From CAYGLV01 sp964351025 (GTDB lineage: Bacteria; Actinomycetota; Thermoleophilia; Gaiellales; Gaiellaceae), in assembly GCA_964351025.1 (NCBI GenBank), contig CAYGLV010000055.1, positions 1-16,414 of the forward strand: a stretch of 16,414 nt of DNA, given 5' to 3'. The notes under the pieces are model-generated. The model searched no databases. It had not been told where the DNA came from and saw only the letters and a program-made list of their open reading frames with translations. Below are positions 1-5,915 of the stretch, one piece after another (the first letter of the stretch is position 1; each line of letters starts with the position of its first letter). A program made the translations under genes and the position numbers.

Positions 1-406
1 CGCCGGTGCCGAGCGTGAGCATCACGAGGTCCGCCGCCCCGCGCCCAGCCCCGAGGCGGCACTCGGCCAGCGCGGCGGCGTTGCCATCGTTCTCGACTCC
101 CACCGGGAGCCCGAATCGCGACCGCAACAGTTCCGCCACGTCGACGTCGGCGAGCGGAACGTTGACCGATCCGACCGCCCGACCGGTCTGCTGGTCGAAC
201 CGGGACGGGATCGCGATGCCGAGCGCGGCCGGCCCTGCCGCGAGCAGAGCCTCCACCTCGCCCGTCAATGCGGCGAGCAGACCCTCCTGGGAGCTCACGG
301 GTGTCTCCCGCTCGCGCCGGGCAGAGACGGCCCCGTCCCGCTCGACGAGCGCGCTCGAGATCTTCGTGCCGCCGAGGTCGACGCCGATGACGCGGGGTGC
401 ACTCAC
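1..406 (-). CDS. ROK-family sugar kinase (glucokinase-like), 5' part
   Basis: The reverse strand starts at GTG 406 and runs off the window edge after about 135 codons. The translation opens MSAPRVIGVDLGGTKISSAL, with the DLGGTK phosphate-binding loop of the ROK (repressor/ORF/kinase) fold at residues 10-15. It continues with ENDGNAAALAE near residue 105, which carries the catalytic Asp, and LTLGTG just before the edge, the second ATP-binding loop. These are classic ROK kinase features, most often glucokinase in high-GC Gram-positive bacteria. No N-terminal helix-turn-helix precedes the kinase fold, so it is an enzyme-type and not a regulator-type ROK protein. Substrate specificity (glucose, mannose or N-acetyl sugars) cannot be told because the sugar-binding and zinc-site motifs lie outside the window. 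It diverges from the LCP gene across only 26 bp. Confidence 0.88.
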   Translation of the reverse strand, partial: MSAPRVIGVDLGGTKISSALVERDGAVSARRERETPVSSQEGLLAALTGEVEALLAAGPAALGIAIPSRFDQQTGRAVGSVNVPLADVDVAELLRSRFGLPVGVENDGNAAALAECRLGAGRGAADLVMLTLGTG

Positions 407-416
407 GAGCCGCGGC

Positions 417-423
417 TACCATA
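417..423. promoter_or_regulatory. Shared symmetrical -10 box of divergent ROK / LCP promoters
   Basis: The 26 bp between GTG 406 (minus) and ATG 433 (plus) contains TACCATA. Read on the plus strand it gives TACCAT (417-422), ten bases before the LCP ATG. Read on the minus strand it gives TATGGT (418-423), eleven bases before the ROK GTG. Both fit a TANNNT -10 box with a start point a few bases before or at the start codon, so both messages would have almost no leader. Neither start has a Shine-Dalgarno sequence. This is assigned by pattern only. Confidence 0.4.
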
Positions 424-432
424 CCCGGCCGG

Positions 433-1584
433 ATGAGCGAGGAGCAGAAGCCCTACCGCGTCTATCGAGGCGGGCGGGCCAAAGGCAAGGTCCCGCTCAC
501 GGACAGGTCCGCGCCGGAACAGGGCGGCGGCTCCGGCGGCAACGGTCTCAAGCGGTCGAGGCGGCGACGCGGCCTCTGGCTCGCTCTCACGCTACTCACG
601 CTCGTCGCCTTGGTGCTCGTCTGGCTGGTCGCCTCCTACTTCAGCTTCCACAGCGGCGTGCGGGCCGCGAACGACCGGCTGCCGCAGAGCGTCGCGGGCT
701 CGCTGACCGAGCAGAGCGGGCTCCTCACCTCCCAACCGACACAGGTGCTGCTGCTCGGAACCGACGGCGACCTGACCGACGCGCGCGCCGGCGCGGGACG
801 CGCCGACTCGATCATGGTGCTGCGCACCGACCCGAAACGCCACCGCCTCGCGTACCTCTCGATCCCGCGGGACTTGCGCGTCGAGATCCCGGGCTACGGC
901 GAAGAGAAGATCAACGCCGCGTTCCAGCTCGGCGGCCCAGCGCTCACCCTTAAGACCGTGCGCGTTCTGACCGGGCTTCGGATCAACCACGTCGTGATCG
1001 TCAACTTCGCCGACTTCCGTAGCGTCATCGATGAGCTGGGCGGGGTCGAGGTCGACGTTCCGAGCCCGATCGTCTCGAACCGTTTCGATTGCCCGTACAC
1101 GGCGGCGCGCTGCGCGACCTGGGAGGGCTGGAGGTTCGAGAAGGGACGGCAGCGGATGGACGGAAGACGGGCGCTCGTCTATTCGCGGATTCGCGAAAAC
1201 CGGCTCGATGCGGCGGACAACGACCTCACGCGGGGCGAGCGGCAGCAGGCAGTGATCGAGGCGGTGACCGGCAAGCTGACGAGCTTTTCGACCTTCCTGA
1301 AGCTGCCGTTCGTCGGCGGCGACATCGTCAGGCCGCTCACGACCGATCTCTCCGCGGGCGAGCTTCTCCAGCTTGGCTGGGCGCGTTTCCGCGCCGACGG
1401 CGGGCGAACCCTCCACTGCCGGCTCGGGGGCGAGCCCTCGACCATCGGAGGGCAGTCGGTGATCGTGCCCACGGAAGACAACCGGGCCGTGCTCGCGATG
1501 TACTCGGGCACGTCGGCGCCGCAACCGCCGCCCCCGGGATCGGGCCTGTACGGTCCCGGCTGCGCTGTCGGCCGCGCGGGCTAA
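433..1584 (+). CDS. LytR-CpsA-Psr (LCP) family cell-wall glycopolymer ligase
   Basis: This 383-aa protein belongs to the family that transfers undecaprenyl-linked anionic polymers such as teichoic acid or arabinogalactan onto peptidoglycan outside the membrane. A basic, disordered cytoplasmic tail (residues 1-47) is followed by one membrane anchor (about 48-71). The LCP catalytic domain runs from about 103. It shows QVLLLGTDGD (Asp111), RADSIMVLRTD (Arg123, Asp125), SIPRDLRVEIPG (Arg146-Asp147), EKINAAFQLGG, VNFADFRSVIDELGGVEVDV and the closing LVYSRIREN...DNDLTRGERQQ block with its arginines. ATG 433 was preferred over the upstream in-frame ATG at 397 because it lies just after the TACCAT box and because 397 falls inside the divergent kinase gene. 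A short Pro/Gly-rich tail follows the domain. Family assignment is secure; the polymer attached is unknown. Confidence 0.93.
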   Translation: MSEEQKPYRVYRGGRAKGKVPLTDRSAPEQGGGSGGNGLKRSRRRRGLWLALTLLTLVALVLVWLVASYFSFHSGVRAANDRLPQSVAGSLTEQSGLLTSQPTQVLLLGTDGDLTDARAGAGRADSIMVLRTDPKRHRLAYLSIPRDLRVEIPGYGEEKINAAFQLGGPALTLKTVRVLTGLRINHVVIVNFADFRSVIDELGGVEVDVPSPIVSNRFDCPYTAARCATWEGWRFEKGRQRMDGRRALVYSRIRENRLDAADNDLTRGERQQAVIEAVTGKLTSFSTFLKLPFVGGDIVRPLTTDLSAGELLQLGWARFRADGGRTLHCRLGGEPSTIGGQSVIVPTEDNRAVLAMYSGTSAPQPPPPGSGLYGPGCAVGRAG

Positions 1585-1587
1585 GCT
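1582..1587 (+). promoter_or_regulatory. Possible leaderless -10 box (TAAGCT) for the GlsB-like gene
   Basis: TAAGCT overlaps the stop codon of the LCP gene and ends six bases before GTG 1594. There is no Shine-Dalgarno sequence between the two genes. The spacing would place the transcription start on the start codon. The gene could equally be read through from the LCP transcript. Confidence 0.3.
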
Positions 1588-1593
1588 GCACGC

Positions 1594-1854
1594 GTGGGCC
1601 TTCTGAGCTGGATCCTCTTCGGCTTCGTCGCGGGCGCGCTCGCGCGGCTGCTCGCGCCCGGCCCGCACCGGATCGGCTGCTTCGGAACCATTGCCGTCGG
1701 TGTGGTCGGCTCGCTGCTCGGCGGGCTCGCCGGCGAGGTGCTGCTCGGCGACGAGGTGGACTTCGGGTGGGACATCGGGCCGCTCGCGCTCGCCGTCGCG
1801 GGCTCGACCGTGCTGCTGCTCGTGCTGCGGGCGCTGAACGGGCGCCGGCCTTAG
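1594..1854 (+). CDS. GlsB/YeaQ/YmgE-family small membrane protein
   Basis: This 86-aa protein is almost entirely hydrophobic, with about three membrane segments: residues 2-19 (LLSWILFGFVAGALARLL), 31-50 (GTIAVGVVGSLLGGLAGEVL) and 63-81. The glycine-rich pattern WILFGFVAGALAR...G(C/I)FGTI.VGVVGSLLGG is characteristic of the transglycosylase-associated protein family (GlsB/YeaQ/YmgE). Members are small stress-linked inner-membrane proteins without a proven enzymatic activity. The GTG start lies nine bases after the LCP stop, so it may be co-transcribed with it. Its TAG stop overlaps the TAA stop of the convergent FmdB-type gene by two bases. Length and hydropathy match the family. Confidence 0.85.
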   Translation: MGLLSWILFGFVAGALARLLAPGPHRIGCFGTIAVGVVGSLLGGLAGEVLLGDEVDFGWDIGPLALAVAGSTVLLLVLRALNGRRP

Positions 1855-2153
1855 TCCGCTGCAGCAGCCTTCTTCTCGGAGCCGCCGGAGTCGCTCGACG
1901 AGGCGGGCGTGGCGGAGTCGCTCGACGTGGAGCTGGACCCCGAATCCCCGTCCTTCGACGGGGCAGCCTTGCGGGCCCTGCCGTAGTCGGTCGAGTAGAA
2001 GCCCTTGCCCTTGTAGTGGACGGCGACGGGGTACAGCACCTTCTCCACGGGCGCCCCGCCGCAGACCTGGCAGGCCTTGATCGGGTCGTCGGCCATGCGC
2101 TGAAAGAGCTCGAACACGTGGCCGTCCGGGCAGCGGTACTCGTAGATCGGCAT
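1851..2153 (-). CDS. FmdB-family zinc-ribbon protein
   Basis: This 100-aa protein begins MPIYEYRCPDGHVFELFQRM, the diagnostic N-terminus of FmdB regulatory-type zinc ribbons, followed by ACQVCGG (Cys28, Cys31) and the usual KVLYPVAVHYKGKGFYSTDYG block. Residues from about 65 to the end are a low-complexity Ser/Asp/Ala tail typical of this family. ATG 2153 is chosen because the conserved MP(I/T)YEYRC start sits there; an upstream extension to 2600 would lie wholly antisense to the glycosyltransferase. The first ligand pair is unusual: the common CxxCGH is CPDGH here, so Cys8 and His12 may replace the normal Cys pair. The exact role of the family is poorly defined; a metal-binding regulatory or assembly function is usually assumed. 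Confidence 0.9.
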   Translation of the reverse strand: MPIYEYRCPDGHVFELFQRMADDPIKACQVCGGAPVEKVLYPVAVHYKGKGFYSTDYGRARKAAPSKDGDSGSSSTSSDSATPASSSDSGGSEKKAAAAD

Positions 2154-2161
2154 GCCGGCCA

Positions 2162-2167
2162 AGGCTA
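2162..2167 (-). promoter_or_regulatory. Possible -10 box (TAGCCT) for the FmdB-type gene
   Basis: On the minus strand TAGCCT is followed by eight bases and then ATG 2153. This puts a start point at or next to the start codon, with no Shine-Dalgarno sequence. It lies in the 37-bp gap shared with the divergent glycosyltransferase. Pattern match only. Confidence 0.3.
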
Positions 2168-2190
2168 GCAGCCAGTATTGAGGGGACAGG

Positions 2191-3849
2191 ATGGGCGAGA
2201 CAGCCGAAACACACCGCCGCAGCGGCACCGGAACGGCTCTCGCGGGCGCCGTCCGGGCGCTCGCGCGGCGCCGGTTCGAGCTCGCGGTCGCAGCCGTCAC
2301 CGCGGCACCGGCCGCGTTCCTCGGCCACCAGCTGCTGGCCTGGCCGCCGCACGAGGACGAGACGCTCGCGCTCTTCGTGGGGCGGCACTCGCTCAGCGGG
2401 CTCTTCGACACCGTCCTGCACGAACGCGGCGGGGCCCCGCTCCACTTCCTGCTCGCCTGGGCCGTCGCGCACACGGGAGGCGGGCTCGGTGCCCTGCGCG
2501 CGGTCTCGGCGACGCTCGCCGTCGCCAGCCTTCCGCTCGTCGCCGCGCTCGGCGCCCGGCTTGCCGGACGACGGCCCGCGCTCGTGGCGACCGCGCTCAC
2601 CGGCGCGAGCTGGACGTTCCTCTTCCACGGCGTCTATGGGCGCATGTACAGCCTCTTTCTGCTGACGAGCGTGCTGTCGCTGCTCGCGCTGCTGAGCGCC
2701 CTCGACCGCGGCGGACGGCGGGCGTGGTCGCTCTGGGTGCTCGCAATCCTCGCCGTCGTCGCGACGCACCCGTACGGCGCGCTCGTGCTGGGCAGCCAGG
2801 CGGTGTTCGTCCTCTGGCGGCGCCGTGACCGCCTGCGCGAGGCGGCCCTTGCCGGCGGGGCGGTGGCGCTGCTCGGCACCCCGTTCTGGCTCACCGACAT
2901 CGTTCTCGCCGGGCGCTTCGACGTCGGCGTGGGCGTGGGCGGAAAACGTCTCAGCGGGCCGGTGCCCGTCCTCTCCTACCTCCTCGAGGTCGCGGGCAAC
3001 TTCGGCGCCGGCTACCGAGTGGCACTCTGGGGAGGGGTGGCTCTGGCGGCTCTCGGGCTCGTCACGCTCTGGCGCACCCGGCTCGACACCGCCGCGCTGG
3101 CCCTCTCGCTCGCGGGCGTGCCGACGGTCGCTCTCCTCGTCGCCAAGCTCGGCAGCGGCGCCTCGCCGGAGTCGCGTCACCTCATCTTCCTGTTGCCCTT
3201 CTACGCGCTAGCCGTCGCCGCCGGGCTCGAGCGGCTCTGGGCGACCCGAGTGCGGGTGCTCGTGCCGCTCGCATTGTCAGCACTCCTCGTCGCGCAGGTG
3301 GCTTGGGCGTGGCAGCGCACGCCGCCGCTCTTCGAGTGGGAGCCGGACGCCCGGCAGGCGGCGCGGGCAGAGGCCTCGGTGTACCTGGCGGCGACGAGCC
3401 TGCCCGACGACATCCTCTTCGGCTACGACCCGCTCTTCCTTGGCGCGTGGAAGCGCAACGACGCCTTCGCTGACACCGTCGTGCCGCGCGCCGACTCGCG
3501 ACTCGCGCTCAGGACGCTGCGCAAGCCCGAGGAGCCGCTCGGACGCGGCGTGTGGATCCTCGATGCCAGCCGGCCCAACAACGTCCATCCGCGGCTGGAG
3601 ATCGAGCGGCGCACGCCGTCGCCTGCGGCCGAGTTCGAGGCACGCGCGTTCGGCCCGTTCCTCGTCATCCGCACCGACGGCCCGACGTTGACGCCCGAGC
3701 GGTACCTCGAGCTCGCCGGGCGCGCGATGCTGCTCGGCAAGTCGCTGCAGATCGGCGACGCGGACCTCAACCTCCTGACGATCGAGCGTGCGGCCCGGAC
3801 GGAGCGCGGCTACGGCGCGGCGCGCTCCCTCTCGACGGTCTCGCGGTAG
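2191..3849 (+). CDS. Multi-pass GT39-like (dolichyl-phosphate-mannose/ArnT-type) glycosyltransferase
   Basis: This 552-aa integral membrane protein has about ten or more hydrophobic segments in its first 380 residues and a soluble C-terminal domain of about 170 residues. After the first membrane helix it has HEDETLALF (Asp56-Glu57 region), in the place of the acidic catalytic motif of GT-C enzymes (PMT/ArnT/GT39). Further on come PLHFLLAWAVAHTGGG and a loop with HGVYGRMYSLFLL, a pattern common in bacterial GT39 proteins. Such enzymes use polyprenyl-phosphate sugars as donors and act on the outer face of the membrane. ATG 2191 is preceded by AGGGGA four bases upstream, a moderate ribosome site. 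Acceptor and sugar are unknown. The nearby LCP gene fits a cell-envelope glycopolymer role, but that link is inference. Confidence 0.8.
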   Translation: MGETAETHRRSGTGTALAGAVRALARRRFELAVAAVTAAPAAFLGHQLLAWPPHEDETLALFVGRHSLSGLFDTVLHERGGAPLHFLLAWAVAHTGGGLGALRAVSATLAVASLPLVAALGARLAGRRPALVATALTGASWTFLFHGVYGRMYSLFLLTSVLSLLALLSALDRGGRRAWSLWVLAILAVVATHPYGALVLGSQAVFVLWRRRDRLREAALAGGAVALLGTPFWLTDIVLAGRFDVGVGVGGKRLSGPVPVLSYLLEVAGNFGAGYRVALWGGVALAALGLVTLWRTRLDTAALALSLAGVPTVALLVAKLGSGASPESRHLIFLLPFYALAVAAGLERLWATRVRVLVPLALSALLVAQVAWAWQRTPPLFEWEPDARQAARAEASVYLAATSLPDDILFGYDPLFLGAWKRNDAFADTVVPRADSRLALRTLRKPEEPLGRGVWILDASRPNNVHPRLEIERRTPSPAAEFEARAFGPFLVIRTDGPTLTPERYLELAGRAMLLGKSLQIGDADLNLLTIERAARTERGYGAARSLSTVSR

Positions 3850-4004
3850 CACGGAGCGTCCTCGAAGGCGGCGAGGCCCGCCGGCGTCTCACGGCGGCGC
3901 GGGCGCGGGCGCATCCGGCGGGCGGTCGCGATCGCCGCGGAGGCCCCGACGAGACCGCCGAGGAGAAACGAGCGCAACCTGTCGCGACGCCGCCCCTGAT
4001 CCAT
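3810..4004 (-). CDS. Small membrane-anchored hypothetical protein
   Basis: This 64-aa reading frame has a basic N-terminus (MDQGRRRDRLR), one glycine/alanine-rich hydrophobic stretch (about residues 12-27, SFLLGGLVGASAAIAT), a strongly basic run (RRMRPRPRRR) and an acidic C-terminal end containing GLAAFEDAPCYRE. The layout resembles YtxH-like one-helix proteins, but I do not recognise a named family. The start at 4004 lies only 14 bp from the divergent psuK-like ATG. The 3' end overlaps the end of the convergent glycosyltransferase gene by 40 bp. That overlap, and the high GC content that creates chance frames, keeps confidence moderate. Confidence 0.5.
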   Translation of the reverse strand: MDQGRRRDRLRSFLLGGLVGASAAIATARRMRPRPRRRETPAGLAAFEDAPCYRETVERERAAP

Positions 4005-4018
4005 GCCAGGATCTTGCC

Positions 4019-4825
4019 ATGTTGATCTGCACACTCGGCGATCTGCTCCTCGACGTGATCGTGCGGCTGGCCCAGCCGCTCGCGCCGGACGCGGACGCCG
4101 TCGCCGTCACGCACGTCGGCCCCGGCGGCCAGGCGGCGAACGTCGCGGCGTGGGCGGTCGCGCTTGGAGCGGAGGCGCGGTTCATCGGCAAGCGCGGCGA
4201 CGACGACGCGGGCGCGCTCGCGGCCGCCGGCCTCGCTCAGCGCGGCGTCGAGTGCTGTGGGCCCGTCGTCTCCGGTCGCACCGGCGTCGTCGTGTCGCTC
4301 GTCGCACCGGGCGGCGACCGGACGATGGCCTCCGACCGCGGCGTCGCCCCCGACCTGAGCGCCGACGAGCTCGACCCCGGCTGGCTCGCCGGCTGCGACC
4401 GGCTCCACCTCTCCGGCTACTCGCTCATGCGCAGCCCGATCGACAGCGCGGCGCTCGAGGCGGCCGCGCTTGCGCGGGCAGCCGGAGCGAGCGTCAGCGT
4501 GGATCTCTCAGCGTGGCCGGTGATCCGCGACTTCGGCGCCGAACGGCTCCGGGCAAGGCTCGAGGAGCTGGCGCCCGACATCGTCTTCGCAAACGAGGAC
4601 GAGGAGCGGGAGTTGGGCGGGCCACTCCCGAGAACGGCCTGGATACTGAAGCTCGGCCCTCGTGGCGCGAGCTTCGACGGACTCGAACTGCCGGCACAAC
4701 CGGTCGTCGCGGTGGACGCCACGGGTGCCGGCGACGCCCTCGCGGCAGGCTACCTCGTCGGCGGGCCGGAGCTGGCGCTCGCCACGGCTGCGCGGTGTGT
4801 CGGCAAGATGGGGGCGATGCCATGA
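4019..4825 (+). CDS. psuK: PfkB-family kinase, probable pseudouridine kinase
   Basis: This 268-aa ribokinase-fold protein starts MLICTLGDLLLDVIV. It has the first PfkB signature GPGGQAANVA at residues 34-43 (substrate binding, GG motif) and the second signature DATGAGDALAAGYL at 233-246, containing the anion-hole GAGD and catalytic Asp239. NEDEERELG near 192-200 matches the conserved N/E nucleotide-side motif. On its own the sequence supports only a PfkB sugar or nucleoside kinase. The gene immediately downstream encodes pseudouridine-5'-phosphate glycosidase, which makes pseudouridine 5'-phosphorylation the likely reaction (pseudouridine + ATP to pseudouridine 5'-phosphate). The reading frame is open further upstream, but ATG 4019 gives the correct N-terminal strand. 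The TGA stop overlaps an out-of-frame ATG at the border of the structured intergenic element. Confidence 0.82.
   Translation: MLICTLGDLLLDVIVRLAQPLAPDADAVAVTHVGPGGQAANVAAWAVALGAEARFIGKRGDDDAGALAAAGLAQRGVECCGPVVSGRTGVVVSLVAPGGDRTMASDRGVAPDLSADELDPGWLAGCDRLHLSGYSLMRSPIDSAALEAAALARAAGASVSVDLSAWPVIRDFGAERLRARLEELAPDIVFANEDEERELGGPLPRTAWILKLGPRGASFDGLELPAQPVVAVDATGAGDALAAGYLVGGPELALATAARCVGKMGAMP
4809..4821 (+). repeat. Left copy of 13-bp direct repeat flanking the psuK-psuG element
   Basis: TGGGGGCGATGCC occurs here, inside the last codons of psuK (Met-Gly-Ala-Met-Pro), and again at 5003-5015 just before the psuG start. If one copy and everything between are removed, psuK would end Met-Gly-Ala-Met-Pro-Ser-stop and its TGA would overlap the psuG GTG by four bases (GTGA). 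This looks like a target duplication or a recombination scar. Confidence 0.6.
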
Positions 4826-4831
4826 ATCGTT

Positions 4832-5002
4832 CCTCGCATTCCTGGCGCGTCGCTGGCAAAGGAGGACGGCCGCGCGACGCGTGGGACAGTACAACGAGTA
4901 CGGCCCGCGTGGCGCGCGTCCGGCATCCTGCAGTCCAGCGACGCGAGCGGCCCCGGAGGCCGGCGTCGCCGGCCGGGAGGGGCTGCGGCCAGGGACGCGA
5001 GG
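4832..5002. mobile_element. Structured 171-bp intergenic element with terminal inverted repeats (MITE-like or RNA structure)
   Basis: The left end CCTCGCATTCCTGGC (4832-4846) and the right end GCCAGGGACGCGAGG (4988-5002) are inverted repeats matching at 13 of 15 positions. Nested inside are a perfect 11-bp inverted repeat, CGCGTCGCTGG (4846-4856) with CCAGCGACGCG (4935-4945), and a long imperfect stem within it capped by GTAC-AACGA-GTAC near 4889-4901. A second arm, at 4950-4983, is built on the perfect palindrome GGCCGGCG-T-CGCCGGCC (4958-4974). The whole would fold as a three-way junction. It carries no convincing gene; the 66-codon frame at 4822-5022 is Arg/Pro-rich. It could be a miniature insertion element or a processing/attenuation structure in the psuKG transcript. 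There is no second copy in this window. Confidence 0.5.
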
Positions 5003-5015
5003 TGGGGGCGATGCC
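5003..5015 (+). repeat. Right copy of 13-bp direct repeat flanking the psuK-psuG element
   Basis: This second TGGGGGCGATGCC directly abuts the right inverted repeat of the structured element. It is followed by GTCGTGATC, which contains the psuG GTG start. On the left side there are ten extra bases between the direct repeat and the inverted repeat, so the geometry is not perfectly symmetrical. Confidence 0.6.
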
Positions 5016-5018
5016 GTC

Positions 5019-5915
5019 GTGATCGAGGAACTGCTCTCCTTCTCCGAGGAGGTCTCCGAGGCGCTCGCCGAGCGGCGCGCGGTCGTCGCGCTCGAGACAA
5101 CCCTCGTCGCGCACGGCTTCCCCGCACCGGACGGCGTGGCGGCCGGCCTCGAGAGCGAGCTTCGAGTACGCGAGACGGGAGCGGTGCCGGCGACGATCGG
5201 CGTCCTCGACGGCAAGCTGCGCATCGGGCTCTCGGAAGCCGAGCTCGAGCGCTTCGACCCCGGTGCGCGCAAGGTCGGCCCGCGCGACCTCGCCGCCTGC
5301 GCCGTGCAGGGCGCAACGGGAGCAACGACCGTCGGTGGCACGCTCGCGGTGTGCCGGGCGGCCGGGATCGGCTTCATGGGCACCGGCGGGCTCGGCGGCG
5401 TGCACCGCGGCTTTCCCTCTCCGCCCGACGTCTCGGCCGACCTGGCGGAGCTCGCGCGCACGCAGGTGCTCGTCGTCGCCGCCGGTGTGAAGTCGCTCCT
5501 CGACGTGGCCGCGACGTCCGAGCTGCTGGAGACGCTCGGCGTGCCCGTGCTCGGCTTCCGCACCGACACGCTCCCGCTCTTCTACTCCGCGCACGGCGGC
5601 CCGCCGGTCTCCGCCCGCGTCGAGTCGGCCGAGGAGGTGGCCCGCATCGCCCGCGCCCACTGGGGGCTCGGCCGCCATACGGGCGTCCTTGTCGGCCGGC
5701 CGCCGGACGAGAGCCTCGAGGTCGAGGAGCTGATCGAAGAGGCCGTCGCCGAAGCGCGCCGCCGGGGCGTCTCAGGGCAGGCGGTCACGCCGTTCGTGCT
5801 CGCGACGCTGCACGAGGCAAGCGGCGGCGAGACGCTCCGGGTCAACCGCGACCTGATCGCCGCCAACGCGGCCCTCGCCGGCGAGGTGGCCATGGCCTAC
5901 GCGGAGCTGCGATGA
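5019..5915 (+). CDS. psuG: Pseudouridine-5'-phosphate glycosidase
   Basis: This 298-aa enzyme cleaves the C-C glycosidic bond of pseudouridine 5'-phosphate to uracil and ribose 5-phosphate, a Mn-dependent reaction in the cytoplasm. Family hallmarks are in order: ALETTLVAHGFPAPDG (Glu26), PATIGVLDGKL, ARKVGPRDLAA (Lys85), ATTVGGTLAVC, GTGGLGGVHRG (122-131), DVSADLAEL (metal-ligand Asp141 region), AAGVKSLLDVAATSE (Lys158, equivalent to the covalent-intermediate lysine), LGFRTDTLPLFYS and ANAALAGEVA at the end. Length matches the family. GTG 5019 gives the usual N-terminus; the frame stays open upstream through the structured element without typical codons. The preceding kinase supplies its substrate. 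The TGA stop overlaps the next ATG (ATGA), so translation of the downstream enolase-like gene is probably coupled. Confidence 0.95.
   Translation: MIEELLSFSEEVSEALAERRAVVALETTLVAHGFPAPDGVAAGLESELRVRETGAVPATIGVLDGKLRIGLSEAELERFDPGARKVGPRDLAACAVQGATGATTVGGTLAVCRAAGIGFMGTGGLGGVHRGFPSPPDVSADLAELARTQVLVVAAGVKSLLDVAATSELLETLGVPVLGFRTDTLPLFYSAHGGPPVSARVESAEEVARIARAHWGLGRHTGVLVGRPPDESLEVEELIEEAVAEARRRGVSGQAVTPFVLATLHEASGGETLRVNRDLIAANAALAGEVAMAYAELR

Noticed and set aside
6..953. 315-codon plus-strand frame at the left edge
   Set aside because: It is antisense to the ROK kinase and then out of frame with the LCP gene; composition is Arg/Ser/Ala-rich with no motifs.
592..3180. 862-codon open frame on the minus strand
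   Set aside because: It lies antisense to the LCP, GlsB-like and GT39 genes, is rich in Arg, Glu, Pro and Gly without domain signal, and contains the real FmdB gene only in another frame. It is a typical GC-rich shadow.
4822..5022. 66-codon frame exactly bridging psuK and psuG with ATGA and GTGA overlaps
   Set aside because: The neat overlaps are explained by the duplicated 13-bp repeat at each border. The translation is Arg/Pro-rich and the DNA is dominated by inverted repeats, so I treat it as a structured element and not a gene.
4494..5678. Long minus-strand frames opposite psuK/psuG
   Set aside because: They show no domains, and the plus strand carries clear PfkB and PsuG motifs throughout.
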